Source: Amanita rubescens (lineage: Eukaryota; Basidiomycota; Agaricomycetes; Agaricales; Amanitaceae). Taken from it: a DNA stretch of 56,947 nucleotides. The position numbers were made by a program, and so were the translations under genes. Location: assembly GCA_015039365.1 (NCBI GenBank), contig WION01000335.1, forward strand, positions 1 to 56,947, in the 5' to 3' direction. Position 1 is the stretch's first letter. Each line of letters opens with the position of its first letter. The notes beneath the pieces are model-generated. The model saw only the letters and a program-made list of their open reading frames with translations. It had not been told where the DNA came from and did no database searches. Of this stretch, positions 1 to 12,564 are shown piece by piece.

Positions 1-45
1 GAACCAGCGTGTTCATCGCTCCTTGCTCTCTTTGGTTTTGCCGTT

Positions 46-1426
46 ATGCCTCCTCGTTTATCCGCAAAAGCCCTCACAAAACCAGCACCAGGAACCGTCG
101 TAGCGCCGATTTTTCAGTACGATGACGACAAGACTGCGCAAATCAGGAAGTTAAAAGAGGTGCGGAACGCACGCCGACGATCTGAGCTTCAGAAGCTGAA
201 CCCGCAGCACCAGTATGCTCATGAACAGCTCCTCCCTGAATCAGATCCATACTATTATTGGGAGCTAAGATGGCTGCGCAAACCAGACACGATGGGCCGT
301 TATATGCGCGCCGCAAAGGGGAATATCGATGAGGCGAAGAAGCGGCTGAAGTCTACTATGGAATGGAGGCGGGATTTTAAGCCCGATCTAATCCCTCCCG
401 AAGAAGTAAAGATAGAAAGTGTAACCGGAAAAATGTCAGGGTTCACCGGTGTTCACCTACGTTCGCCTTGCCATATATAAACGATACTCATCTTTTTTTT
501 GGCAGTATTCTAAACGGGTTCGACAACGATGGCAGGCCGATTCTGTATATGCGTCCGGGACGCGAGAATACAGAAACCAGCGAAAGGCAGTTACGCCATC
601 TCGTCTGGTGGCTGTACGTTTCTTCTCTCGGCCAGCCTGATCGAGCATTGGTATGCTAATTGATTTGCAGTGAGCGCGCCAAAGACTTGATGCCTCCCGG
701 CCAAGAATCCCTGGTCATCATAGTTGACTACAAATCATGCACCCTACGCACCAACCCGTCAGTATCCGTGGCTCGCAAAGTACGCATGCTCGCCAAGGGG
801 TAGACAAGATCTAACGCCTAATTTAGGTACTTACCATCCTTCAACAACATTATGTCGAAACACTGGGCAGAGCTCTAGTCGTCAACTTACCCTTACTCTT
901 GACCTTCTTCTACAAAGGCATATCACCATTCCTGGATCCCGTAACGAGAGATAAGGTAACATACTTTTCGTACTTATCTAGCTCCACTAACCTATCCTTC
1001 TAGATGCGCTTCAACCCAGATCTGAAAGAGCTCATACCCCTATCACACCTCGATGCCGAGTTTGGCGGCGAAAATGCCTTTGAATTCGAACCGAATTCGT
1101 ATTGGGATCAAATCGTATTGTTAGTGTCCTCTTCTATATTTGCTGCCACACGCCATATACTAATTCACTCTGCAGGGCCTGCGGCATCGCGCCCGACGGC
1201 ACTCGGGTTACAAATGAAAAGGATTCCGAACTCAATGTCATGATTCCTACCAGGTCTGCTGTCACATCTCGCTTAGATATGAAGATCCTTACATTTCGAT
1301 CAGCGATTCTCGCACCACCTTGAATGTCCCTTCGACAATCAAACAAAGTGTCAATGAAACGACGGCGATCGACGGCGGTGCCGCTGTCTCCGCGTCAGTA
1401 ATAATTTCCGTTCCCGTTTCTGCTTA
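46..1426 (+). CDS. Sec14-like phosphatidylinositol transfer protein (CRAL-TRIO)
   Basis: Predicted lipid-exchange protein of the Sec14/Pdr16 type, which moves phosphatidylinositol and other lipids between membranes. The N-terminal 140 residues have the CRAL-TRIO-N helices (RYMRAAKGNIDEAKKRL). The lipid-binding domain follows over several exons: GFDNDGRPILYMRPGREN, then SLVIIVDYKSC, VLTILQQHYVETLGRALVVN and FYKGISPFLDP, closing with LDAEFGG. The ATG at 46 is the first in the open frame. I infer introns near 441-505, 613-670, 781-825, 956-1003, 1132-1177 and 1252-1303. The last one avoids an early stop at 1323 and gives a Ser/Thr/Val-rich tail ending at 1426. Without it the protein would end at 1323 with an unrelated tail. 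Family assignment is firm; the choice of Pdr16 over other Sec14 relatives is inference. Confidence 0.88.
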
Positions 1427-3095
1427 AGTTATCGAGAGCTTGCATGATTGTTCAATATTTCAATTCCAAATCTGTCCTTGTTTTCTCAATGCACATAAAT
1501 ACTACCGCGATGTAACATTACTACTTGAATTAACAAAAGAGTACTTGGCATACACGTTGACCCAATTATAAGAATGTGATGGCAACCGGAACTAACTTAC
1601 CAGGCGGCTGTTTGAGAGTCCGATGCAAGGAGAGCGTGCGTGGAGACGACTATGAATGGAAAGGTCGTGGCAGATCCAGGTCCGTACGATTCGATTTTTT
1701 GTTGATGGTAAGGGACTGACGAGTATGGTTGCGGGCTTTGCTCGGATCAATCTTCAAGGAGGAAGCAACGGGAGAAGTAATGCACGCTTCCGCTAGTGTA
1801 ATGTCGTGGTCAGTGAAACAGAGTCTCAACCGAGATTTCAAACTCCACGACACAAACTTGCGCAAAGGCCACTATGATTTAACAGCCCGCGAAGCTTTCT
1901 TTCACCCCGTAGCGTAGTGGTACAATGCGCGTTCGTGGCCGTGATGAGCCACTTTGCGTGTTCCACTCCCCACGACGCCTGTTAATGATTTACCGGGACT
2001 CTCCGGTGTCCATCGTTCTCGCGTGGCTCGCACAAAGAACAAATTCAAAGTAAAGATGGTCTGGAATGCAAAGTATGGGCGTCAGTTCCCTTCATTGCGA
2101 TAGCCGAACTAATCATGACTCATTCAGCTTGAGCACATTCAACTTCAACGCCAGAGCCAAGTCATCTATATATCATCCTCCTATGAACTGAGCTTGAGTC
2201 TTTTACCGCCCTTCTGCACGCTCGCGAGTGACAAAGGTGTAGGACCGCACATACCTAGGCGATGACGTGGGATTATCGATTACGGTCAAGTCAAATCTTT
2301 CCTTCTCCCCACCTAGCAATGTGCATCTCCTGGATCTCGTCAGTCGAGGCATGGACGTTGTCGGACTATTTGACCCGCTGTGTGCATCCTCGTCTATTCA
2401 CGTCGCCGTCGCCGTCGTCTCTTCGTTCACTCTTCTCCGATCCTCTACCTCGCCAGCATCCCCTCGTCGACTTTCGGACGGACTGTGAGTACCTCTCACG
2501 CTTGAAGCCGGTACGTTTCCCAGGTGCGGAACAAGTCATCTAGGTTGTTGCTGCTGCCAGCGACGGCGGCCTTTGCAGCGTTGAATGGAGAGGCAGTATT
2601 GGGACCGGTTCAGTTAGGTTCATGCTGGTGGGTCACAGCCATTGTGACATTTGCGTATCGGACCGACATATGAGACACTTTCCGAGTCTCCCACCACCAT
2701 TTAAATTAAACTACAAGAAGGTATGGAAAATCATTAGACAATTTTGGATACAATTAACCCAAAGTAGACAGCAATGACATCATATCATGAGATCGCCATC
2801 GCACTTTACGTTCAGTTGGAAGTTCAAAAAAGGTTTGCCATATGCAATATAAAAAAAAGATCCCCCCCTCCACCCTGCCTCTACTGTGCAACTCATCTTT
2901 AACAAGTTGTGGCACTATAACTGTACCGCTGGACTAGGCTGGTTTCCAGCCTGATGGATTCAGAAAGCGATCCCGAAGGACCCAGTGAAGCTTATCTCAC
3001 ATTCGACATGATCGCGTATAACTACTAGACTTGGTATTGTAGTTTTCCCTCACAGCGTACATACTACTAGAGATTGAGGCACAGATTGAAGGTCA
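1427..3095. other. Non-coding interval between the Sec14-like gene and CLF1
   Basis: About 1.7 kb without a supported gene. Open frames here are short (under 95 codons) and show no recognisable domain. A stretch near 1906-1975 superficially resembles a tRNA but does not fold as one. The 3' ends of two convergent genes face this interval, so it should hold both polyadenylation regions. Confidence 0.6.
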
Positions 3096-5953
3096 TCAGT
3101 CTTCTTCACTGCTATCCGAGCTTGCTACGTCACTCATGGCATCTGTGTCGCGTTTCTCCGCCTTTTTGAACTTGGAAGCTTGTGCCACCAAGCCAGTGAG
3201 CATCGATGAGCCTCCAGTACCTCCGGCCTTCTTGGCACTTGCCCATGCCTGAGCCATCTGCAAGAACTTGAACGATGTCGGGTTCGCCTCACGTTCGTCG
3301 TCCGCAAACACAAGGTCCCAATCTACCAGAAGGGGATTGGTTAACACAGACTAAACAACGACATTGTAAAATCTGACCTTCGACAGTTTGTCCCGTCTCC
3401 TGGTCGACCTTTCTCCGCTTGCTGACAATGGGCATCATGTCCTGTACCTTGGCTACATCCTCACGAGTGCCATACTTCTCTTCAAAGGTCTTCCACACTT
3501 CTAGGAGGGCAACACGCTGATTTGGTTCAGTAACGACTTCAGGCATCACAGAGGAGCAAGGTTACCCACCTCATTCTTCAGACCCTTTGACTTGAGATCC
3601 TTGTAACCTTTCTCAAACACCTGCCGTGCTCGTACGGGGTCGCCAGGTACCATCTTTACTTCACTCTCTTCATCTTCGTCCTCGTCCTCATCTTCTTCGC
3701 GTTCCGCCCTCGGAACTGGCATCGGCTCTGCCTCAAATAGCGCATAGGATATCCACACTTTGACGTGTCCGCTGACTGAAACAAGCCGCTCGTATAACTT
3801 ACGAGCGGCTTCCCGTTCGCCCTCCTCAACTTCGAAGTCAACGTATGCCTTCCATAAAAGTTCTGGCATCGACAGCGGTGACTGGGATGTACCGAGCTCA
3901 AAGATGGCCCGAGTACGGGCAAAGTCCTGTAGTTGGGACTCCAGCTCAGCGTACTTTATCCAGGCGGGCGAGTTGGCAGGATCGAACTAGAGAGCAAGCG
4001 AGTTGAGTTGCATCCGTTGCCGGGGTGTAAATATGACCCACCTCGATATATTTCTCGTACAAAGTTCTTGCACGGTCAAATTCTCGAAGCTACGATCTAT
4101 GAGATATGTCTTGTCACACTTAGCAATGAATCGTACATACCTCAATCTCTAAGTCAATGTAACCTTTGAACAAGGCTTCCTTCGGACACATCCCGATGGC
4201 GGTACCCATAATTTTGCGCGCTGCAGGGAGATCCAGTCTCCGAATCTCGAATTTCGCAAACATGAGCCACAGTTTTGCAAAGGTGAACTGTTTGTGAGGA
4301 ACCAATCGCAGTGCTGTTCTGTATATCTCTCGTGTCCGGTCATATTCCTGTAAGATGCCAATTGGGATCAAATCCAAGCAAAAGAGCTGCATGAGCGTAC
4401 CTTTGTTTCAATCTCCTCGAATAAGGCGTAATTCAGCCATAGGAAGATATACCGTCGCCAGTGCCGCTTCTCCCCTCCAGGAGGGACCTGCGCAACAGCA
4501 CGTTCATACACTTCCCTCACCCTACCTATTTGCGCTTCCAACTCCTGGTCCGTCGAACCTTCATCTTTCATATCTCGATACGCGGCTTCCTCCAGACGAG
4601 TATAGTCGAACCATACATCGTAATTCCGGCCGTCATGCTGGAGCTCATCCTCATACTGTATCCGCCGTTTACCAAGCACCGTGCCTTCCAGCGTCGACCG
4701 GGTTCCGTGCTGTTTTTCAAATTTTGTATAGGCAGCATATAAAGCCGCGGATTTCGACCGTGGTATCTTTCCCAGTGCAAACTACAAAATAATAGAACTA
4801 ATAAGCATCTGAAATGCCAAGATTCATTAGAAGAACGATGGCGACGTACCTTGTAAATCACCCGCGCTCTCTCGTATTCCTTCAACCTCGTCTCCATCTT
4901 CGCAAATGCGCTAAAGACCGCCTGCGACTTCTCCACTTGCTCTGCATCATCGCCAAAAAACTCCAAGGCGGTCTGGAACACCTCGCGCGCTTTATCCACG
5001 CGTATTCTTTCCTCCTCAAACTTGCCCCACTTGACCCAAACCCGAGGGTCAGGCCGCACCGCAATCCACCTCTCATATATCGTGCTTGCCCGATCAAACT
5101 CGTTATACCGACACTCCATCTTGATGTACGCCTGCCACGCCTTGTCGTCCGGCTCCCACTGCATCCATCTCTCAAACGCTTGACGCGCCCCAGAAACGTT
5201 CTGCAAAAGCTCCTCCAGATACACGTATTTATACCATAATTGGTCTACCCGTGGAAGGAGCGTCACAGCGCGATCAAACAAGTTGCGCGCATGTTGGACA
5301 TTGCGATTTTTAAGCTCCACCTCGGTGTAGCTCAGCCATAGCTGGATACTCCGGGGATCCACGTCGAGCGCACGTTCAAAGACAGAACGCGAGCGAGCAA
5401 ACTCGTTTTGACTAGCCTAGACAGAGTTCAACGCAGAACGTTGGTATTGACCATAACCATGACGATATAACGCTCACCTCCCAATTGGCGTACTGCAACC
5501 ACTCCTTTCTGTTCACCAAGCAATCTTTTTTTAAAAAAGCGGAAACGATGAGCAAAACCTCAACGCACATGTTTCCCCTCGTCCTCCTAATACGGTCCTC
5601 GAACTCTTTTCGTTTTCTACCGCGGTACTCGTCAAGTTCTTCATAATCTTCGACTCGCTGGCGGGGCGCCCGAAAGGCTGATTCTTGGCGCTCTTGAGCC
5701 TGTAATTCGTGCTTTAGTTCCATGCCCGTAGTACGACGCGATGTGTTTTCTTACCTCACGAAGCAATTGCTCCGCAGTGATCTATAAAACATGGAGAAGT
5801 AAGAATCAACAAGTTCGTTGATACTAAGAAATTGGGACTAACTTGGACGGGGGCTGGTGCCCTGTTTTTAATTCTGAATAAAAGATGAGTTACATTCTGC
5901 CTGAGAAGAAGATGTTCACAGTCTGTCTACCTTGGTGCGCGACCGTCTTGCAT
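3096..5953 (-). CDS. CLF1: Pre-mRNA-splicing factor Clf1/Syf3 (crooked-neck homologue, HAT repeats)
   Basis: Scaffold of the NineTeen complex/spliceosome that helps the U4/U6.U5 tri-snRNP join. The protein is a chain of HAT (half-a-TPR) repeats with the typical aromatic pattern, for example [32 protein letters not shown] and [14 protein letters not shown]. The N-terminus is the family signature: MQDGRAPR, then [10 protein letters not shown], then ITAEQLLRE. It is spread over two tiny exons (starts at 5953, then about 5877 back to 5844). The C-terminus is acidic (ASSDSSEED). At least ten short introns break the frame, including ones near 3349-3377, 3549-3570, 3988-4043 and 4783-4850. Length is about 750 residues, normal for the family. 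It is divergent from FIP1, 108 bp away. Exact splice sites in the middle were not all resolved. Confidence 0.95.
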
Positions 5954-6061
5954 ATCGAAAGGTGTGTAGCGTCACGCGTCACACGTTATCCATCAACTTG
6001 TGAGTGACGCAGAAGGGCATCGCAGCCTGCAAATCTTGAAGTCGTATAAAATTGAACCGAA
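5954..6061. promoter_or_regulatory. Shared divergent promoter of CLF1 and FIP1
   Basis: Only 108 bp separate the start codons of two divergent genes, both for nuclear pre-mRNA processing. Both 5' UTRs and core promoters must fit here or overlap. No TATA box is obvious. Co-regulation is inferred from the layout only. Confidence 0.55.
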
Positions 6062-8254
6062 ATGATGTTTGTCTACGCTATTCTGCGACTCTAAGGAATC
6101 TTATTATTGAAATTGTCAGGGACGACGACGACGAGTATCTCTATGGAAGCTCCGCTGCAGCGCCGACGGAACTTGCCCAGGCGCGAGAACAGACGCATTC
6201 CCCACCCATTGCTACGCCTGGTGAGTGTGTACCGTTATTATGACGCGATTTCACATTCTGATATGGCCACATAGTTCCGCATGGTATCGTGGCATTGCTG
6301 GAAGCTGAAGCTGAGAAAATGGTTGTTCCTGGGTTGTCGGATGCTGTCAGCGCTGCTACAGCTGCCGTCGTTGCTGCTCAGGCAGCTCACGCACAAGCAC
6401 AAGCACAAGCACAAGCACAGGCTCAGGCCCAAGCTGAGGCCCAAGCTGAGGGACAGATGCAAGAGGTAGAAGAGGAGGAAGAGGAGCAAGTCGAGTTGGG
6501 CGAGGAGAGCGAAGAGGAGGATGATGTGAGTAGGACAGGTAAAACACGTCGAAGACAATGCTGACTAGGGCCAGGATATCGAATTCATCATGGAACCACC
6601 AAACCGTTCCTTGGATTTTCGGTAGGCTTCACGACGGGTATCTGGGATATATATGCTGATCGAACAAGGACACAAAACGCACGCAGCAAACCAAGTGCAA
6701 CTGCTTATCCTTCGCCTAGCAAAGGTAATTTCTAATTATGACTATTCTCACTTTTGACTAACGTTTTGGAATGACCAGGCGCTCAAGCACAACCACAGCC
6801 AACGTTAACAACAGAATACACGCCCATGCCACGGGGCGGAATACCATCTCAACCGCATCCTGCTCCTCCCACATCAACCCAACCTCCCATTATGCAACAA
6901 GCACCGGCACAAGCCCAACTACCAGTTCCCTTGTCTGAAGAAGGCGCCCAACAACAAACGCAACAGGATGATATCGACACCTCAACGCTACCTCCTGCTG
7001 CCGCACCACCATCCCATCCCGTTATCGACCCCACAGCTTCAGGCATGCTAGATGGTCGATCCATATTCGAAGTGGATATGGCCAACATGACCGACAAACC
7101 ATGGAGAAGACCAGGATCTGACATCAGCGACTGGTTCAACTATGGCTTCGACGAACTATCGTGGGAGGCGTATTGTTATCGAAGGCGGGAACTGGGTGAG
7201 ATGGCGAATGTGCTAAAAGCTAATCTGATCGTAAGTGGACGTGTCGCGTTGGTTTGGCTATTCTAAGTCGCGTTTTTTTTTATAGAATTTCTCGGGTATG
7301 CCGGAAGATCAGCTGTCGAATTTGCCGCCTGAGGTGCGGCAGATGGTGATGACGGGAATGACGGCTCTCATGAATGCAGGTGGGCCAGGACCTGCTATGA
7401 TGGGTCCGGGAGTGATGATGGATATGGCAAACATGATGGGGCCGATGGGTATGGGTATGGGCATGAACGGGGATATGGGTATGGGCAATGCGATGATGCA
7501 GATGCAGGATGGCGCGCAGCAGGGCGTTTCTGTTGGCGTCGGCGGGACGGGTACACCGGAACAAGTGGGTGGGATGATGCAGGATGGTTTCGGCGGCGGA
7601 CAGCCAGGTCCTGCGGGGATGATGAATATGGGCATGGGAGGTGATTTCAGTATGCAGGTGGGTGGGCAGTCTCTTATTGCGGATTTGGGTTTAAAGCGGT
7701 TTTTATTTCCGTAGGATCAGCCTGCTATGGGGCAGCAGATGTATCAAAATATGGAAGGGCCTACCAATATTCCTTCTGGCCCAGCGGCGCAGGTATCCGG
7801 TGTTGGCGCGCGTGGCGGTACCCCTGTGGCCCCTGCTCCATACCGAGGACGCGCTGCACCAACTATGCCTCGCGGAAGAGGGTTCTCTGCTAGAGGGAGG
7901 GGTACGTATCGTATCATTACTAGCTAGTGTTACATGGCTGACGAGAAGCTGCAGTGCCCACGGCACCTCGGCCTGCATCGCCGCTACCGCCTAATGTCCC
8001 CACTGGGCCACGGAACCAGAACAAGTACAAGGATCGTGATGGAAATGCACCTGCCGTGGACGGGTTGGACTATGGTGGAGGCGGTGGGGGTGGGAGGGAA
8101 GGAGGAAGAACACCTAGTGGAGAACCTGAGGAGCGAGGCTCTAGTCGGTAAGTTTTGTTATTATATATGTGTTCTGTCTATATCATTGTTGGATGATAGG
8201 AAACGGCGGAGTTCGCCTGGACTGGATGATTTGCGCGGATCGAAGCGACGGTAG
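6062..8254 (+). CDS. FIP1: Fip1-like pre-mRNA polyadenylation factor
   Basis: Subunit of the cleavage and polyadenylation factor that tethers poly(A) polymerase to the 3' processing complex. The Fip1 motif is plain: FEVDMANMTDKPWRRPG followed by DISDWFNYGFDE and WEAYCYRRREL (about 7066-7190). The start is decided by splicing: ATGAT at 6062-6066, an intron at 6067-6119, then a codon run giving MMDDDDEYLYG, the acidic N-terminus usual for fungal Fip1. Downstream are an Ala-Gln repeat (about 6390-6445), a Glu-rich acidic block, a Pro/Gln-rich linker, the Fip1 motif, a Met/Gly-rich region and an Arg/Gly tail ending KRR at 8254. Introns lie near 6222-6274, 6525-6573, 6622-6690, 6725-6778, 7230-7285, 7656-7713, 7901-7954 and 8150-8199. 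Confidence 0.93.
6390..6446 (+). repeat. Hexanucleotide-based Ala-Gln coding repeat in FIP1
   Basis: Tandem six-base units (CACAAG/CACAGG type) encode alternating Ala and Gln inside the Fip1-like protein. It looks like a microsatellite that may vary in length between strains. The antisense Leu-rich frame here is only a shadow. Confidence 0.75.
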
Positions 8255-11024
8255 TACTACAAAGGTGTCCTATTGTGGCATATTCGTATCGTTTTCGCAT
8301 TCCTTTTTGTTTCCTAATGCCAACACGTCCTCACTGCAGAGGTTGAGCGCTTTACCTGAACAATGTAATTAGAAGATAGCGGGGTATGACATATGGGGTA
8401 TGGAAAAGCATCGATCTTTGTGAACTAATTAATTGCCCGCCCCACATCTACTTCTCTTTAGCTCTTAACAACTTATTTAACGTGAAAACATCTGGAGTAA
8501 AGTTTTTCGTTTGCAATGCTTGTTCAATCATTTTTTTATCCTGAAGTGGTGTCTTGAAAACTTCGACGACATCCAAACTCGTCACTGAATTTTGTGCCAG
8601 AACTGGTTCCCAGTTCACGATGAGTCATGGTCGTGTCTACCCCAAGAAAACTATCAGGGAAAAAAACTAGGACCATCACCATTCGAAGGAACGAAAACCT
8701 CTGCTGGTGACCCAAAGGTTGAGAATGAAATCTCTTTCGGCATGAGCGCACAAGGGCAGCTGCATGTAGCTATTGTAGACAACCGCTTCCGGTATTCGCA
8801 TTAATCCCTTGGTTTCATGAGTCTGTTCGGCGAATGCTTGAGCATCGCGCCACAACAGTGCTCCTTTCCGTAGGCAACCATCAATGAGACGGACAACCGT
8901 TATGTCAGGTTGCCATCGGGCAAGCTACTTGATTGGGGTGCACCGAAGCAGCGCAGGGGTCGGAAGCCAAAGAGCGTTTGTAGCATGACGGTTGAGATTA
9001 TCCTATTGTGGAACATGCAAAACGCAGTATTATTCGCAAAATTCCGGTCTTGGAAAGGATTCATAGAACCGGGTATTGATGGGAAAACAAAAGCCTACTT
9101 ATTTCTGTCATCGTAAGAGTCGTAATCGTCAAGTCGGGTTGCTTTCAGCGGCGTTGAGACTCATGAGTGACGAGAAAGTGCCCGAGAGGAAAAGGCCAAA
9201 TCGCCGTATGCATGGTGACGGTTATACATGAAGGGGAAGGAGCGCACAGGGCCCCGTCGCCCCGATTGTCAGTCAACTTGTTAGGTGCCATGCAATTTGC
9301 GCAGATGATATTTTGAAATATGTGCAAACAATGCAATGGAGTTCAGCAGGCTTCCATCTCGGTTTCATACTCGCGTCGCACGTCGCTTTGGGACTCTGAC
9401 GAATGAAGCACAAGACGTGTCCAAAAAAAGGCTACAAGGATGAGGGGGTTTTCCGAGTTCTTCTCTATTTTTCCAACAGGGAACAGAAGGCAGAAATTTC
9501 GATCTTATCATAACCTTGACTCAGTCCTAGTCCAGCGCGTCAAAGAACAGCAATGGCATTCCAACTCTCCCTTTTGTGCGCATCGAGATAACGTCCTGCA
9601 TTTCCCCTCTTTAGGCTCCGTTTTACTCGCTTGACCCCTATCTGTGCGTTTATGATGGCCGCCGCCCTGCATTCGCCATCCGAAGTATCTGCATATTAAA
9701 TATGCCTTCCCATACCGGCATTATATGAGACATACATGGCGCTCTTCATGTATCCATCGCAGATAGTGCGGTCTCTCGGTGACTGAGGTAAGCTTACTTT
9801 GGGTATTGCTGGGCAACTGCACACGAACGAAGGACGCGGAAACAGGGGAGATACCCTATGAGTTGGTATGCTCTCACTCCACGCAAAGCCTGGAAGCCGT
9901 TCCACAGTGCCCTTGAAAGCACCGCGGCTAGATGTCTTTGATTGTAGTGGCAACGTGAACGCTTGGCGGTCAGCCACACGAATTTCCGAACTATGCCTAT
10001 CGATCCTGGGCATCTGCGAGCTGCATGATCGCACAATTACGGCAATGAATTAAATTGGATGTGTACACGAACTGGAATTAGGGCTTTTCTCTGGTGGAAC
10101 TTGGTGTTTTCATGGCTTAGTGTGCAAGAGCCGGCTGGACGACAAGCTCCGGTAAAAATTCCCGATTGTCTGTCCCCATCTTACCTTGGAGCCAAAACGA
10201 TTATCAGGTATGCAAGCGATTAATCATCTACTGCCGGTACTTCGATATCGCTGCCGTCACTAAGGCGGGCATCAGCTGCGAGCCTGATGTTGAGCTCTTT
10301 GGATTTGGCTAGGATTGGCCTAGTGATTGTCAAGCTGACAGTCAGTCGCATATCCGGTGGCGAGCGTATTATGCTGTGGCGCCACTCCGTTAATTATAGT
10401 TGATAGCGGGTTTCAGTGGCAAGTATTTCGTTAATTTCGTTATATGCTAACCTCTGCATTAGCAAGAATGTTCTCTGACAGACGGTTAAGTGGGAATGTT
10501 TGCCCTTACCGATCATTCAGTGCTACAATATAGCAGTATGTCTAGAACCGGGGATACATCGCTAACATCGGCGTAGTCATGGATTCCATGAGCCTAATCT
10601 GGTAAAATTCTGCTATATTAGGACTTTCAATTGCCAGGGCGGTCCTTGGCCAGCCTAGCCCATAAACGGTTCAAGACGTCGGGATCAAGGCGCGTCTTAC
10701 TTTGGCAAGCTGCGGTACACACTTGAACAAGGGGCTGTACATAGGCTTTTGGCTATCGGTAATAGGATATTCCAGTTCCATGGACAAAGTAACATGGAAC
10801 ACAGGAATACTTTAGATGTCCGCGGGCGGAGAACTGGAGAACCCGCGACGGGGAGAAGCCCAGAAGTGTAGGACGCTCGCGACCACGTGACGTTCTCAAC
10901 GAAACGCGTCGCGTAATGTTTGGTTCCCATCAACGATATGCAAACGCACCAATAAATACTCGAATTTCTCCCGTCGGTCCATTCCCGCCTCCGCATTACT
11001 GCCATCTTCGTCGCGTTCTCGACA
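8255..11024. other. Long non-coding interval
   Basis: About 2.8 kb with no supported gene. Frames are short and lack domain signatures on both strands. The right-hand part is upstream of the homeodomain gene, so it may carry a long regulatory region, which is usual for transcription factor genes in fungi. No repeat or RNA gene was recognised. Confidence 0.55.
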
Positions 11025-12038
11025 ATGACCGCAACGACACCCTCGCTCTCCCGCACGACCTCGACGACGAGTATTTCCTCTACGGATGACTCGGCGGCTA
11101 ACAACGGATCCAATGCCGTGTCCCGCCGGACACGGAAAAGGTTCACGAGCGCACAACTCGCTATGCTTGAAAACCTTTTCCATCAAAACTCGCATCCGTC
11201 GCGTGAAGAGCGCGAGGGTGTTGCCAAGGCCGGTGGAATGTAAGTGCTTTACTGTTAGATTGGCTCATCTAATTCACCATTATCCAGGGAGGTCAAGTCT
11301 GTTACAATTTGGTTCCAAAACAAGCGTCAGACAGAGCGCAGGGTCGCTCTTCTGAATTCATCGGATGCAGCACGCGCCCTTGTCTCAACTGCGTCGCTCA
11401 CAACAACATCAGCCAAGGCTTGCTCCCCGACATACTCCACGTCCTCGTCACGCCCTTCTCTAGACTGCGTTGCATCAAGGACCGAGTTGCGAACATCAAC
11501 ACCACGTACTCCGACGCGTCGACGCGGTCCGGGGGCTAATCTATGGGACAATATGCCTTCATCACCAATTACATCACCTGTCAGCCCTCCCCCTCTAGAA
11601 TACGTGGAGCTGGCCAAAAACCAGCGCGTAAGACACTCCCTTGAATGGGCATGCGCAGCTGCCCGTCTGGCAGAGAAAGAGGGGGTTTCCCTCGCTAACT
11701 CTCATTCTCGTCGAACGAGAATGAGAACGAAAGAGCACCGGATTCATCAACACCGCCACCACCGTCATAACGGCCGCCACGACCAACAACAACATCCCCA
11801 TCATCGACACAAGCGTCCACCCAAAGCAGATACAGATCTGACCGAAGATGAGTCGGACGAGCTTGTGCCCACCCCAACCGGCAGCTGGATCAATGACGAT
11901 GATCGATGGGTCGCTCGCCCAGATGGCGCGATCCAAGCGGCTGTGCCACCTATCGCGTCAAAATCTTCGCAGGAAACCCGCGAAGACGACATCATGCGAG
12001 CCGCACTGGCGCTATGCGGTCTCGGTCGTCGTTCATAA
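11025..12038 (+). CDS. Homeodomain transcription factor
   Basis: DNA-binding regulator. After a Ser/Thr-rich N-terminus of about 30 residues the homeodomain begins at about residue 35 (RRTRKRFTSAQLAMLENLF) and ends with recognition helix VTIWFQNKRQTERR. It holds the WF-N-R core and is a typical 60-residue homeodomain, not the TALE type. One intron (11240-11287) cuts between helices 2 and 3. The rest (about 250 residues) is low-complexity: a Ser/Thr/Arg-rich stretch, a SPITSPVSPPPLEY motif, a His-rich tract (about 11745-11825) and an acidic TEDESDE segment. The C-terminal EDDIMRAALALCGLG helix may be an activation or interaction motif (inference). No second divergent homeobox gene is adjacent, so it is not a mating-type HD1/HD2 pair. 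Target genes are unknown. Confidence 0.9.
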
Positions 12039-12564
12039 GGTCTTTCCCTCGCCCACGACGGTTCCTATCTTGATTACATATATAACAAAACGGTCCATAT
12101 TCGCATAGTGTATCCAAAAACAAATCAGGATGGGGATTGGAAGTAGGTCAAGGGGAGGAGCGCATGACTAATATTATTTTGCAGCATTTTCCTTTTTTTC
12201 CCCAAGGCCTTCAGGCTGTATATATGTACTACATCACATTTTGTCCATATAGCTAGATGTTGTACAACCTGGCGGACGCGTACTATGTACATACCTACAT
12301 CACTTCTTGATCATAAGTAGTTTCTCTAATAAAGAATTTGAAACCATCGGTTATCATTTTGTAAGTATAGGTAATCCAGATAACAATGTAAAAGAAGCAT
12401 TATATCATTCCCAGAGTGAAAACAAAAAACGTAAGAGTAACATATGAATCGTGATGTGAGAAAACGATGCAAAACGAGCGACTAGATGTACATTAACCAC
12501 AAACCCTCAGAGCAAAAGTGAAAAACCAGTTGCGAGCCTTGTTTTGAGTATCCTGTTTAACGTT
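12039..12564. other. Convergent 3' interval
   Basis: About 0.5 kb between the stop codons of the homeodomain gene and the LAM gene. It is AT-rich and contains AATAAA-like signals, for example near 12329 on the plus strand. It fits two converging 3' UTRs. No gene is seen. Confidence 0.6.

Noticed and set aside
1906..1975. tRNA-like stretch with an A-box-like TAGCGTAGTGG and a GTTCCA-like element
   Set aside because: The acceptor and T stems do not pair and the anticodon loop would be 8 nt; no acceptable cloverleaf.
6238..6558. Leu-rich open frame on the minus strand with repeated LCLCLC
   Set aside because: Shadow of the Ala-Gln repeat of FIP1 on the other strand.
11025..12038. Homeodomain gene as a mating-type locus
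   Set aside because: A single typical (non-TALE) homeobox gene, with no divergent partner and no MIP gene nearby.
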